Source: Labilithrix sp. (GTDB lineage: Bacteria; Myxococcota_A; Polyangia; Polyangiales; Polyangiaceae). Taken from it: 64,000 bases of DNA. The stretch lies in NCBI GenBank assembly GCA_019637175.1, contig JAHBWD010000038.1, forward strand, positions 18,881-82,880, in the 5' to 3' direction. Numbering within the stretch: position 1 is the first letter of the stretch; each line of letters opens with the position of its first letter. Below the pieces are notes generated by a model. The model saw nothing but the letters and a program-made list of their open reading frames with translations. It was not told the DNA's origin and ran no database searches. Positions 25,593-34,516 of this stretch are shown here, in pieces. Position numbers and translations under genes: made by a program.

Positions 25593-26885
25593 TCAGGCCG
25601 CGAAGTCTCCCGGCTCGGCCGACGGCTGCGCCGCCTCTTCGCTCTTGGGACGACGATAGCGGCAAACGAAGAAGGGCTCCATGAAGAGCACCTTGCCCGC
25701 ACCTCCCGCCGCCTGCGCGAGCATCCGCGCGGCGAAGGGCCGGGCGAGGGGCGCCCCGACGACGGCGAGCGGCAGCGCGACGAGCGTCTGGAGCGCGCCG
25801 GCGACGACGATGAGCGCCGCCGTCCGCGATCGCCGATTCCGCCCGATGAGATGCTGCCGCGTGCGGAGCTGCCCCGAGCTGAAGCGGCGCTCGAGGATCG
25901 AGAGCATCGACGTGCGCGACGTGGGCACGTGCTCGACGACGCGCGCCTCGCGACACCACGCGAGGCGGCCGCCCTCGCTCGCGATGCGGCGGATCAGCGC
26001 CGAGTCTTCGCCGCCGCTCGCGCCGAACACGTCGTCGAAGGGCGCGTCGCCGAGGACGCGCCGGTGAAAGAGCGAGTTGCCCGTGCCGAGCTTCGCCACG
26101 AGCGCGCGCGGAACGTCTCCGCTCGCGCAGGCGAAGCGCCGCTCGATGGCGGCCGCGAACAGCTCGCCGTGCTCGCCGGCTCCGTCTTCGAGCACCGCTT
26201 CGACCCAACCGAAGACGGCGTCGGCGTGGTGGAGATCCTGGCACCTGACGAGATGCGCGAGCCAGTCCTCGTCGGCCTCCTCGTCGTCGTCGATGAACGC
26301 GATCAAGTCGGCGCGCGCGACGGCGACGCCGCGATTGCGCGCGGCGGAGACGCCGGGAGCCGGCTCGTGCACGTAGCGCAAAGGGTGGCGTGAAGCGCGT
26401 CGCTCCACGAGGTCGCGCGCCGATCCGTTCGTCGAGTTGTCGACGACGACGATCTCGAACGGCAGCGCCTCGATCTGCGCGTCGAGGCTGTCGAGCAGAC
26501 GCGAGAGCGACTCGAGTCGCTCGAACGTGGGCACGACCACGGACACCCTCGGGCGTCCTCGTCTCAGCGCCGTCGCCAAAGGCGTGGGATCGCGCTCCAT
26601 GAGATCGACGAGCTCGCGCACCCCCGGCGTCGCGCGGGCGACGCGCAAGACGCCCTCGGCGTCGGCCAGAGGCACGCGGCCGCCCAGCTCCACGCGCGCG
26701 TTGCGGCACGTCACGGTGATCCAATCGGAGCGAGAGCTCACGCGCCGGATCCGCACGCGCAGGCGCGACACGATGGTGGCGTCGATCGTCGCCTGCGTCG
26801 CGCCTGCCCCTCGGAGCCGCGCGAGCAACCCGCGCGGAGGTTCCTCGATCGTTTCGCGCGTCGCAGAGCGAGGGGACGACACCAT
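25593..26885 (-). CDS. BON-domain / family 2 glycosyltransferase fusion
   Basis: 430 aa. Residues about 33-98 (ITVTCRNARVELGGRVPLADAEG...) look like a BON domain, a small module usually found in periplasmic or membrane-associated proteins. From residue 113 a GT-A glycosyltransferase domain begins: RVSVVVPTFERLESLSRLL, then EIVVVDNS, the metal-binding FIDDDEEADEDWL, GGEDSALIRRI and a C-terminal hydrophobic segment near 370-395. ATG 26885 is preceded by GAAGGAGG at ideal spacing, so longer frames are rejected. It is co-transcribed with the deacetylase. The fusion is unusual; the acceptor glycan is unknown. Confidence 0.82.
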   Translation of the reverse strand: MVSSPRSATRETIEEPPRGLLARLRGAGATQATIDATIVSRLRVRIRRVSSRSDWITVTCRNARVELGGRVPLADAEGVLRVARATPGVRELVDLMERDPTPLATALRRGRPRVSVVVPTFERLESLSRLLDSLDAQIEALPFEIVVVDNSTNGSARDLVERRASRHPLRYVHEPAPGVSAARNRGVAVARADLIAFIDDDEEADEDWLAHLVRCQDLHHADAVFGWVEAVLEDGAGEHGELFAAAIERRFACASGDVPRALVAKLGTGNSLFHRRVLGDAPFDDVFGASGGEDSALIRRIASEGGRLAWCREARVVEHVPTSRTSMLSILERRFSSGQLRTRQHLIGRNRRSRTAALIVVAGALQTLVALPLAVVGAPLARPFAARMLAQAAGGAGKVLFMEPFFVCRYRRPKSEEAAQPSAEPGDFAA

Positions 26886-27114
26886 GAAGCCTCCTTCGAA
26901 CGTCGACGCCGCATCGGCGCCGAAGTCCCACGGCCGTCGCCTGAGCCCATGCATGTTGCCGGCCAGCTCGTGCGCGCTTCGCCCTGCGTTTCGCGGCTCG
27001 TCGATTCCCCGTCGTCGGGTTTCGCGCGCCGCCGGCAAGATCGCGACTCCCGAGGCGTGATGCAACGGCGTCCGAGACGACGCGCCGGCGATCTTGTAGA
27101 GTCGCCGCGCGACG

Positions 27115-28059
27115 ATGTTCGTCCAGCGGAAACGCACGTGGATCGCGACGGTGTTGTTCGGCGGCGTCGCGCTGCCCCACGTTTGGCGCCGCGTCCTCAC
27201 GGTGACCGCGATCAGCGTCGCCGTCACGGTGCTGTACCTCCGCGTACCTGCCGTTCACTACTCGATCACGACGACGCCGTTCACGCTCATCGGCGTGCCC
27301 CTCGGCATCTTCCTCGGCTTCCGCAACAACACGGCATACGACCGCTTCTGGGAGGGCCGCAAGCTCTGGGGCGGGCTCGTCAACACCGCGCGCAGCCTGA
27401 CGCGGCAGATCCTGACGCTCATCGAGCCGCAGCCCGAGGCCGAGGAGCAGTCGCCCGAGGTCGTCCACGCCTACGAGGTGGCCGTCGTCCACACGTTGAT
27501 CGCGTACATCCACGCGCTCCGGATCCACCTGCGGGGCGAGTCGTTCGACGCGCTCGTGACGGACGGGCTCGTCGCCGAAGGCGAGCTCGCGCGCTTGAAG
27601 AAGGAGCCGAACGTCCCGATCGCGATCCTGTTCAAGCTCGGCGAGCAGATCCGCGACGCGCGTCGCAAGCAGTGGATCCACGCGTACCACGTGCCGGTGA
27701 TCGAGCAGTCGCTCGTCAGCCTCACCGATCTCCAGGGCGCGTGCGAGCGCATCAAGTCGACGCCCACGCCCTACTCGTACTCCGTGCTGATGCACCGCAT
27801 CGTCGCGGTCTACTGCGGGCTCTTGCCCTTCGGCCTCGCCGAGAGCATCGGGTGGGTCACGCCCGTCGTCGTGCTCTTCATCTCCTACGCGCTCTTCGGG
27901 CTCGACGCGGTCGGCGACGAGGTCGAGGAGCCCTTCGGCCTCGATCCGAACGATCTCCCGCTCACGTCGATCAGCCGATCGATCGAGCAGAACGCGCGCG
28001 CGCGCATCGGCGAGCCCGTGCCGCCCGCGACGAAGGCGAAGAGGGGCGTGCTCTCTTAG
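27115..28059 (+). CDS. Bestrophin-family anion channel
   Basis: 314-aa integral membrane protein of the bestrophin/UPF0187 family. The family signature is clear: TPFTLIGVPLGIFLGFRNNTAYDRFWEGRKLWGGLVN at about residues 55-95, then the ICALR-like helix, and near residue 236 GLLPFGLAESIGWVTPVVV. Bacterial homologues form pentameric chloride or cation channels in the inner membrane. It is divergent from the glycosyltransferase gene across 229 bp and overlaps the next convergent gene by 4 bp. No operon partner. Confidence 0.9.
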   Translation: MFVQRKRTWIATVLFGGVALPHVWRRVLTVTAISVAVTVLYLRVPAVHYSITTTPFTLIGVPLGIFLGFRNNTAYDRFWEGRKLWGGLVNTARSLTRQILTLIEPQPEAEEQSPEVVHAYEVAVVHTLIAYIHALRIHLRGESFDALVTDGLVAEGELARLKKEPNVPIAILFKLGEQIRDARRKQWIHAYHVPVIEQSLVSLTDLQGACERIKSTPTPYSYSVLMHRIVAVYCGLLPFGLAESIGWVTPVVVLFISYALFGLDAVGDEVEEPFGLDPNDLPLTSISRSIEQNARARIGEPVPPATKAKRGVLS

Positions 28060-29132
28060 ACGAGCGGGTCGGGCGGCAGCGCCGTCTTTCGCGTGGCGTA
28101 GTCTTCTCGCTCGATCGGCAGGAGCGCGCCGTGCTGGCCGTCGTAGCTCAGTCGGAGGCGTCGATCGGACTTGTAGCTCGCGAGCTCGCCGCCGTACTTG
28201 CGCGCGTCGGTGCCGAGACCTTGCCACGCGAGCTCGCCGCCGAAGACCGTCGCGCGCGCGAGGTAGATCATCGTATCGGGCATCGACGGACGGTTGACCG
28301 TGATGCTCGCGGTGAGGTGCGCGACGCCGCGCTCATCCATCTCCCGCGTGAGCGCGCGCGCCGTGTCGCGCATCCCCTGCACGGCCACGATCGCCGCCGC
28401 GACCGTCGGCGTGAGGTCGAAGCCTTCCTTCGATCGCGCGCCCTCGCTCGTCAAGAACGCGAAGTTGGCCTCGCCCAGGTTGCCGCGGATGCGCCGGTGG
28501 ACGTCGTTCTTCTCGTCGTAGTGTCCGAGCGTGCCCACGATGGCGCCGCACGCGGCGCGAGGCTCGCGCCACTCCGACTCTTGCGTCTTGCCGAAGACCA
28601 CCGAGCCGTCTTCGGCGTCGAGGCGGCCGACGTGCACCTTCAGATCGAAGCCGCACATCACGAAGCTCTGCGGGTTGCCGCCGTAGATCCGCGCGCGGAG
28701 CGGCTCGTCGAGCGCGTGCGCCCAGGTGACGTGCGCGAGCGTCGCGCCGTCGTCGGTGCCGCCGCCGGTTGGGCGGAAAGCCTCGGGCTTGAGCGTGCCG
28801 ATCTCCGAGAGCGTCGCGAAGCGCGATCCGACGACCTGCTCGTAGCGCGCGACCTCGCCTTGATGGATGCGGTCGCCGCAGTTCGTGAAGGCGAGCGTCG
28901 TCACGACGCTCGGGATCGAGAGATCCGCCGAGCATCGCTCGCGATCGGCCGCCGCAGGAGGCACGGAGAACTGGAGCTCGTCGCGCAGGACCTGAAGACC
29001 GGCGAGGAGCTGGAGCCGGTCGCTCACGATCTCGTCGAGGAAGATCCGGTTCGCTCCTCGTTCGCTTCCGAACTGGGCCTTGAGCTTCCACAGACGGTCG
29101 AGACGAAGACGCGCGGCGGTCGGATCGAACAT
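28056..29132 (-). CDS. Conserved-looking protein of unknown function
   Basis: 358-aa soluble protein without signal or membrane segment. Features include ADRLQLLAGLQVLRDE near residue 40, an alternating strand-rich middle, VMCGFDLKVHVGRLD near 168, RGNLGEANFAFLTSEG near 230 and a Lys/Arg/Asp-rich C terminus. Composition and codon use match the neighbours, so it is likely a real gene, but no fold or enzyme family is recognised. It is convergent with the bestrophin gene (4-bp overlap) and lies downstream of rsmG on the same strand. Confidence 0.65.
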   Translation of the reverse strand: MFDPTAARLRLDRLWKLKAQFGSERGANRIFLDEIVSDRLQLLAGLQVLRDELQFSVPPAAADRERCSADLSIPSVVTTLAFTNCGDRIHQGEVARYEQVVGSRFATLSEIGTLKPEAFRPTGGGTDDGATLAHVTWAHALDEPLRARIYGGNPQSFVMCGFDLKVHVGRLDAEDGSVVFGKTQESEWREPRAACGAIVGTLGHYDEKNDVHRRIRGNLGEANFAFLTSEGARSKEGFDLTPTVAAAIVAVQGMRDTARALTREMDERGVAHLTASITVNRPSMPDTMIYLARATVFGGELAWQGLGTDARKYGGELASYKSDRRLRLSYDGQHGALLPIEREDYATRKTALPPDPLV

Positions 29133-29153
29133 CGGCCGAGAATGCCACAGGAC

Positions 29154-29756
29154 TCAGACGTAACGCACCGCACGGCGCTCGGCGCCGGTCGCCGGCCAGG
29201 TGTAGCAAATTTCGACATCTATTCGGGCGCCAGGGATTTCCGGGGGCGGTTCCTTCGCGAGGAGGGCCCACGCGGCCGGGGCGAGGGCGAGCCCGAGGGG
29301 GATCCACGCGGGCGGAGCGAGCGTCGCGCGAGAGACCGCGACGTCGAAGCCGCGCGGCGAGCGGCCGGCGACGGCCTCGCCGCGCTCGCGCAAGATCGCG
29401 ACGTCGACGCGCCCGACGTTGCCGAGCACGGTGCGGAGGAACGCGGCGCGCTTGGCGAGCGGCTCGACGAGCGTCATCGCGAGATCGGGCCTCATGAGCG
29501 CGAGCGCCAGCCCAGGCGCGCCCGCGCCGGCGCCGACGTCGACCACGCGCGCCCCGTGCGGGACGTGCGCGGCGAGCTGCGCGGCGTCGGCGAGCATCAA
29601 GTCGCAGAGCTCACCCTCCGTTCGCGCCGCTGTGAGATCGATGCGCTGGTTCCACTCTTCGAGCAGGCGCAGCCACTTCTCGAGGCTCGAGCGCACGTCC
29701 GGTGCGACGCCGAGCGCGTCGAGCGCACGAGACAGCTCTTCACCGCGCGCGGCCAT
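29154..29756 (-). CDS. rsmG: 16S rRNA (guanine-N7)-methyltransferase RsmG
   Basis: 200-aa SAM-dependent enzyme that methylates N7 of G527 in 16S rRNA. The N-terminal helix LLEEWNQRIDLTAARTEGELCDLML is typical of RsmG/GidB, and the SAM-binding loop VVDVGAGAGAPGL lies near residue 70. The ATG at 29756 gives the normal family length; longer starts add a non-homologous extension. It is divergent from the AmgK-like gene and not near parAB or mnmG as in many bacteria. The C terminus is slightly unusual, with extra Pro/Ala residues. Confidence 0.85.
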   Translation of the reverse strand: MAARGEELSRALDALGVAPDVRSSLEKWLRLLEEWNQRIDLTAARTEGELCDLMLADAAQLAAHVPHGARVVDVGAGAGAPGLALALMRPDLAMTLVEPLAKRAAFLRTVLGNVGRVDVAILRERGEAVAGRSPRGFDVAVSRATLAPPAWIPLGLALAPAAWALLAKEPPPEIPGARIDVEICYTWPATGAERRAVRYV

Positions 29757-29796
29757 GGCGGCAAGTGTGGATCCGATCGACCAAAAAGGATAATCC

Positions 29797-30906
29797 GTGG
29801 AGGCCGTGTCTGACGTGCGCCCCCCTTCGCCCGCTTCGATGTCGCCGAGCGCCGTCGATCTCACGCCTCTCGAACAGCTCGTGCAGCGCGCCTTCTCGGC
29901 CGAGCTCACCGCCACGCCGATGCCCGGCGGCGCCTCCACGCGGCGCTACTTCAGGGTCTCGCTGCCCAACGCCCGAAGCGCGGTCGCGATGTTCGTCCCC
30001 GAAGGTGGAAAGCCCGAAGAGGTGCAGCGAGCGCACGACGGCGTCCGCTGGCCGTTCCTCGAGGTCCGCGATCTCCTCGCCGCGCACGGGATCGACGTGC
30101 CTCGCGTCCTCGCGGAGGATACGGCGCAAGGCTGGCTCGTCATCGAGGATCTCGGCGACGACACCCTCGCGAACTGGCTGCTCCGCAACCCGGGCGACAA
30201 GCTGCGCCTCTACACGAAGGCGGTGATCGATCTCGCGCGCGCCCAGGGCGAGCTCGCCGAGCTGCCGGGCGGCTCGGTCGTCGCCAGCCGCACGTTCGAC
30301 TTCGATCTGCTCCGCTGGGAGATCGAGCACTTTCGCGAGTGGGGCCTCGACGCGCGCGCCAAGGCTCTCTCCGCCGACGACGCGCCGCGCTTCGCCGCCC
30401 TCGCCGATCGGCTCGCCCGCCGCGTCGCCGATCTCCCGCAGGGCTTCGTGCACCGCGACTACCAGTCGAGGAACCTCATGGTCGTCGAGACCGACGGCCG
30501 CGAGCGCCTCGTGTGGATCGACTTCCAAGACGCGCTCCTCGGCCCGCGCGTCTACGATCTCGTCGCGCTCCTCAACGACAGCTACCAGCAGTTCGATCGC
30601 AGCTTCGTCGAAGCGCGCCTCGACGACTACGCGAGCGCCGCGGGGCTCGGCCCCGACGATCGCGCGAAGCTCGTCGACGAGTTCGATCTCGTCACCGTGC
30701 AGCGAAAGCTCAAAGACGCGGGGCGGTTCGTGTTCATCGATCGGAAGAAGCGCAACCCCTCTTTCCTTCGCTTCGTCACGCCGACGATCCACAAAGTCGA
30801 CGCCGCGCTCGCGCGGCTCGAGGCGCGCGACGCGGACATGAAGGAGCTCCGCGCGATTCTTCGACGCACCCTCGGCGACGAGCTGCACGCTCAAGCGCAG
30901 AAGTGA
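29797..30906 (+). CDS. AmgK-like aminosugar anomeric kinase (APH family)
   Basis: 369-aa cytoplasmic kinase of the aminoglycoside phosphotransferase fold. The catalytic loop FVHRDYQSRNLMVV is near residue 224 and the metal-binding motif WIDFQDALLGPRVYDLVALL near 242. Both match AmgK, which phosphorylates N-acetylmuramate and N-acetylglucosamine at C1 for peptidoglycan recycling. The start is GTG 29797. The usual partner MurU is not adjacent. The stop TGA overlaps the ATG of the next gene by one base. Substrate is inferred from the family. Confidence 0.82.
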   Translation: MEAVSDVRPPSPASMSPSAVDLTPLEQLVQRAFSAELTATPMPGGASTRRYFRVSLPNARSAVAMFVPEGGKPEEVQRAHDGVRWPFLEVRDLLAAHGIDVPRVLAEDTAQGWLVIEDLGDDTLANWLLRNPGDKLRLYTKAVIDLARAQGELAELPGGSVVASRTFDFDLLRWEIEHFREWGLDARAKALSADDAPRFAALADRLARRVADLPQGFVHRDYQSRNLMVVETDGRERLVWIDFQDALLGPRVYDLVALLNDSYQQFDRSFVEARLDDYASAAGLGPDDRAKLVDEFDLVTVQRKLKDAGRFVFIDRKKRNPSFLRFVTPTIHKVDAALARLEARDADMKELRAILRRTLGDELHAQAQK

Positions 30907-31901
30907 TGTTCCGCCGGGCGACCGCCCTCGGCGCGCTCGCGATCGTCACGTTCGCCGGCGAGGCGTCGGCCGCGCCGTCGGCGCGCCTCGTGTACGTGAG
31001 AGACACGGGCGCCGAAGACTGCCCCGACGAGCCCGCGCTCCGCGCCGCCGTCGCCGCGCGCCTCGGCTACGATCCGTTCTTTCCTCACGCGGCGGCGACG
31101 CTCTTCGCCGAGGTCACGCGCGAAGGCGGCACGTATCGCGCGCGGGTGAAGCTCGTCGACGAGGGGAGCGTCGTGCGCGGCGCGCGCGATCTCGAGCACA
31201 AGGGGCCTCGCTGCGCCGATCTCGTCGACGCGATGGCGCTCACGATGTCGATCGCGATCGATCCGCGGAGCCTGACGAGCCCGCCCGCGCCGAGCGTCGT
31301 CGAGGAGCCTCCGCGCCAAGACGATCCACCGCCGGCCGAGGGCCCGCCCGCGCCGCCTCCGGCCGCGGTCGACGCGCCGCCTCCGCGCGCGGCCGCGCCG
31401 GAGATCGCGTCGCGCGTCGGGCTCTTCGCGACGCTCGCGGCGAGCGGCTGGTTCGGCGCGGCGCCCGCGCCCGCGACGGGGCTCACCGCCGGCGTAGGGC
31501 TTCGCCGCGACTGGCTCGCCGTCCTCGTCGAGGGCCGCTTCGATCTCCCGTCGTCGCGCGAGGTCGCCGCGGGTACGGTCGAGACCTCGCTGGTCGCCGG
31601 ATCGATCGCGCCGTGCTTCGTCCGCGGCGTCGTGTTCGGCTGCGCGGTCGCGACGCTCGGCAGCCTCTCCGCCCGCGCGCGCGGCATCACTTTTCCCAGC
31701 AGCGACGACGCGCTCCACTTCCTCCTCGGCGGCCGCGCCGGCGTCGCGATCCCGCTCTCCGGCGCGGTCGAGATCCGCGCCCACGGCGACCTGCTCTACG
31801 CCGCGACGCCGCAGATCCTGCGGATCGACGGCCGCGACGTTTACACCCTGCCGCGCCTAGGGGCCGGAATTTCCGCGGGTTTCGGCGTCCATTTCTTTTG
31901 A
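30906..31901 (+). CDS. Secreted protein with Pro-rich linker and beta-barrel-like C terminus
   Basis: 331 aa: signal peptide MFRRATALGALAIVTFAGEASA, a domain at about 25-120 beginning LVYVRDTGAEDCPDEPALRAAVAARLGYDPF, a Pro/Ala linker (about 123-165) and a C-terminal part of short alternating strands ending in GAGISAGFGVHFF, like an outer-membrane barrel. The N-terminal layout is common in myxobacterial proteins of unknown role. It is translationally coupled to the AmgK-like gene. Confidence 0.72.
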   Translation: MFRRATALGALAIVTFAGEASAAPSARLVYVRDTGAEDCPDEPALRAAVAARLGYDPFFPHAAATLFAEVTREGGTYRARVKLVDEGSVVRGARDLEHKGPRCADLVDAMALTMSIAIDPRSLTSPPAPSVVEEPPRQDDPPPAEGPPAPPPAAVDAPPPRAAAPEIASRVGLFATLAASGWFGAAPAPATGLTAGVGLRRDWLAVLVEGRFDLPSSREVAAGTVETSLVAGSIAPCFVRGVVFGCAVATLGSLSARARGITFPSSDDALHFLLGGRAGVAIPLSGAVEIRAHGDLLYAATPQILRIDGRDVYTLPRLGAGISAGFGVHFF

Positions 31902-31935
31902 CAGAACCTCGCCCCTGGCCCCAATCACTCTGGGT

Positions 31936-32490
31936 ATGGGAGAGGTCGAAGCCGCGTCCAAGGAGCGCTTTCACGCGCTCTTCTCGGCGGAGTTCGCCTG
32001 GATCTGGACCACCCTCCGCCGGCTCGGCGTCAAGCCGGCGGATCTCGAAGACGTGACCCACGACGTCCTCCTCGTCGTCTATCGCAAGCTCGACACGTAC
32101 GACGCTTCGCGACCGCTGCGGCCGTGGCTCTTCGCTTTCGCGTACCGCGCGGCGTCCGACTACCGGCGCCTCGCGCGGCATCGCGAAGAGCCTTCGGAAG
32201 ACGTCCCCGATCTCGAGGCGAGCGTCGCGGCGAGTGACGAGGTGTTGGAGAAGAAGCAAGAGAGCGCGCTCGTGCATGCCGCGCTCGCGCGCATCCATCT
32301 CGATCGGCGCGCCGTCTTGGTCGCGCACGAGATCGACGGGACACCCATGAAAGACATCGCGCAGTCGCTCGGCATCCCGCTCAACACGGCGTACTCGCGC
32401 CTGCGGATCGCGCGCGAAGAGCTCACCGCGGCGGTGCTGCGGATCCGCGCGAGGCGGCCGCGTACGGAGCAAACACGAGGTGAATCATGA
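31936..32490 (+). CDS. ECF-type RNA polymerase sigma factor
   Basis: 184-aa group IV sigma factor. Region 2: FHALFSAEFAWIWTTLRRLGVKPADLEDVTHDVLLVVYRKLDTYD and the RPWLFAFAYRAASDYRRL segment that melts the -10 element. Region 4: VLVAHEIDGTPMKDIAQSLGIPLNTAYSRLRIAREEL, recognising -35. No region 3, as expected. The last codons overlap the next gene (ATGA), whose product is membrane-anchored and probably restrains it. TTGACA at 31898-31903 could be a -35 box but no good -10 is seen. Confidence 0.9.
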   Translation: MGEVEAASKERFHALFSAEFAWIWTTLRRLGVKPADLEDVTHDVLLVVYRKLDTYDASRPLRPWLFAFAYRAASDYRRLARHREEPSEDVPDLEASVAASDEVLEKKQESALVHAALARIHLDRRAVLVAHEIDGTPMKDIAQSLGIPLNTAYSRLRIAREELTAAVLRIRARRPRTEQTRGES

Positions 32491-33236
32491 CGGACGAAGG
32501 ACACCTCGATCCGGAGATCGCCGCGATGCTGCGGCGCGAAGGCGAGCGCGTCGACGCGCCGGCCGGCGCGGCGTCGCGCGTGATGGAGAGGCTCGTCGCG
32601 TCGATCGGTCCGATCGGAGGGGGCGACGGAGGCGGAGGCGCCTCCGATCCGGGGCCGAGCGCAGGCGCGAGCGCGAGTGCGAGTGCGAGCGCGAGCGCGG
32701 GGCTCGCCGCCAAGGTGGTCCCGTACGTGCTCACCTTCGCGCTCGGCGCCGGAACCGGCGCCGCGGTCGTGATGCAGACGAGCGCGCCGCCGCCGATCCC
32801 CGCGGCGAGCGTGTCGCCCGCCCCGCGCCCGACGGCACCGGCGGCGATCGCCGAGCCCAGCGCGTCGATCGCGAGCGTCTCGATCGAGCAGCTCCCCTCG
32901 GCCGTCGTCGCGCCGACCGCGCGCCCCGCGCCGAGCGCGCCCGCCGATCCGCCCAAGGTCGACGAAGACGCGTTCGTCGCCGAGCGGCGGCTCCTCGACG
33001 CCGCGCGCACCGCGCTCGCGCGAGGCGATCACGCCGCGGCGCTCGCGTCGATCGACGATCACGTGAAGCGCTACGCCGGCGGCAGGCTCGTCGAAGAGCG
33101 AGAAGCGCTGCGCGTGCGCACGCTCGCCGACGCGGGACGCGCCGACGAAGCGCGCGCGGCGGCGGCGCGGTTCAAGGCGAGGTGGCCGCGGAGCGTCTTG
33201 CTCCCCGCGGTCGAAGCCGCGGCGCAGTCTCCCTGA
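32487..33236 (+). CDS. Membrane protein coupled to the ECF sigma factor, probable anti-sigma-like partner
   Basis: 249 aa. Residues 1-35 form a short cytoplasmic helical part (MLRREGERVDAPAGAASRVMERLVASI), followed by a Gly/Ala/Ser linker with an (Ala-Ser) repeat, one transmembrane helix at about 75-95, a Pro/Ala-rich stretch and a C-terminal helical pair near 155-235 resembling a TPR-like outer-membrane-assembly module. Topology and ATGA coupling to the sigma gene suggest an anti-sigma role, but the classical zinc-containing anti-sigma motif is absent. Confidence 0.75.
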   Translation: MTDEGHLDPEIAAMLRREGERVDAPAGAASRVMERLVASIGPIGGGDGGGGASDPGPSAGASASASASASAGLAAKVVPYVLTFALGAGTGAAVVMQTSAPPPIPAASVSPAPRPTAPAAIAEPSASIASVSIEQLPSAVVAPTARPAPSAPADPPKVDEDAFVAERRLLDAARTALARGDHAAALASIDDHVKRYAGGRLVEEREALRVRTLADAGRADEARAAAARFKARWPRSVLLPAVEAAAQSP

Positions 33237-33317
33237 GCGAAGAAGAAAAGCAGGGAGCGACCTTGGCGACGGGCGATTTCGTGACAAGCTCGCCGCGCCG
33301 GCCCCAAAACCCACCTG

Positions 33318-34490
33318 ATGAACGCGCTTCGCCTGTCTTTCATCCTGCTCGCGACCCTCACCGCCGCTTGCGGCGCGAAGGTGCTCGACGTCGGCTCGAC
33401 CGGCGCGACCGGACCTTCGCAGGGCATCCCCGGCGGCCCCGCCGTCAAAGACGACGGCGCCTGGTTCCCCGAGAGCGCCTGCGTCCCCGTCGGTCCGACG
33501 CCGAAGGTCCTCTTCACCGAGAAGTACCTCAGCACGAGGTTTCTCCTCCCGGACGGCGAGACGCTCTGGTTCGACGGTCACGACACCGCCGACACGACCC
33601 TCGGCGTCAATCGCGTGTATCGCGTCCCGACGGCCGGCGGCGCGGCCACGCGCGTCGACGTCGAGGGCTATCACGGCGGCGCCTTCGGCTTCTGGGACGG
33701 GAAGCTCGCGTACGTCAAGAGGCTCTACGAGGGGAGCGGATCGGGGCTCGACCCGCGCAAGGAGGTCGTCGCTCTCCTCGATCGGGCGAGCGGCGCCGAG
33801 ACGCTCATTCCCAACCCGGGCGCGACGACCTACGTGAGCGGGCTTCGGCTCCACGCGACCGGGATCTACTGGGTGAGCCGCGAGTGGCGCGCCGACAAGC
33901 CTCAATCGATCTCGCGCTGGACGCCCTCGGGCCCGATCGAGCTCACCTCGATCGAGAACGCGTCGGGGACGCTCACCGACGGCCGCGAGATCTTCTACCT
34001 TCGCTTCGAGCGCCTCGACGACGGCTCGCACGAGATCCGCATCGAGGCCGTCCCCGTCGACGGCGGCGTGCCGCGCGTCCTTCGCCGGATGCCCTACGCG
34101 AACACGGAGCACTACGGGATCGTCGGCGTCGACGGCGTCGAGCTCTACTTCACGATCGAGCGCACGACGCAAGGGGGCACGATCCAAGACGGCGACATCC
34201 TCGCGATGCCGAAGAGCGCCGTCGAGGGTAGCGGCCCGGAGCGCGTCGTGACGAAGGAGCAATGGTTCGGCTACGGCGTGACGATGGATCCCGATCACCT
34301 GTCGTGGGTCGATCAGAAAGACCAAGCCACGATCGTTCGCGTGCGCCGCGACGGCACCGGCGCGACCGAGCGGATCGAGGGGCCGGGGCCGACGCGCTAC
34401 GTGCAGACGCTCGCGGCCGATCGCTGCAACCTCTACTGGTCCGTCGTCAATCCTCCGGCGATCTACGCGCGAACCCGCGTCCTGCCCTGA
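33318..34490 (+). CDS. Lipoprotein, beta-propeller-like
   Basis: 390 aa with lipoprotein signal MNALRLSFILLATLTAAC (Cys18). The mature part consists of repeated strand blocks such as ETLWFDGHD, RVYRVPTAGGAATRVDV, GKLAYVKRL and GVELYFTIERT, fitting a TolB/WD-like propeller with about six blades. Such proteins are abundant in myxobacterial genomes and have no known enzyme activity. The 81-bp gap upstream holds no gene. Confidence 0.72.
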   Translation: MNALRLSFILLATLTAACGAKVLDVGSTGATGPSQGIPGGPAVKDDGAWFPESACVPVGPTPKVLFTEKYLSTRFLLPDGETLWFDGHDTADTTLGVNRVYRVPTAGGAATRVDVEGYHGGAFGFWDGKLAYVKRLYEGSGSGLDPRKEVVALLDRASGAETLIPNPGATTYVSGLRLHATGIYWVSREWRADKPQSISRWTPSGPIELTSIENASGTLTDGREIFYLRFERLDDGSHEIRIEAVPVDGGVPRVLRRMPYANTEHYGIVGVDGVELYFTIERTTQGGTIQDGDILAMPKSAVEGSGPERVVTKEQWFGYGVTMDPDHLSWVDQKDQATIVRVRRDGTGATERIEGPGPTRYVQTLAADRCNLYWSVVNPPAIYARTRVLP

Positions 34491-34516
34491 CGCGAGGCGT
34501 GATAGCTTGCGCTCCG

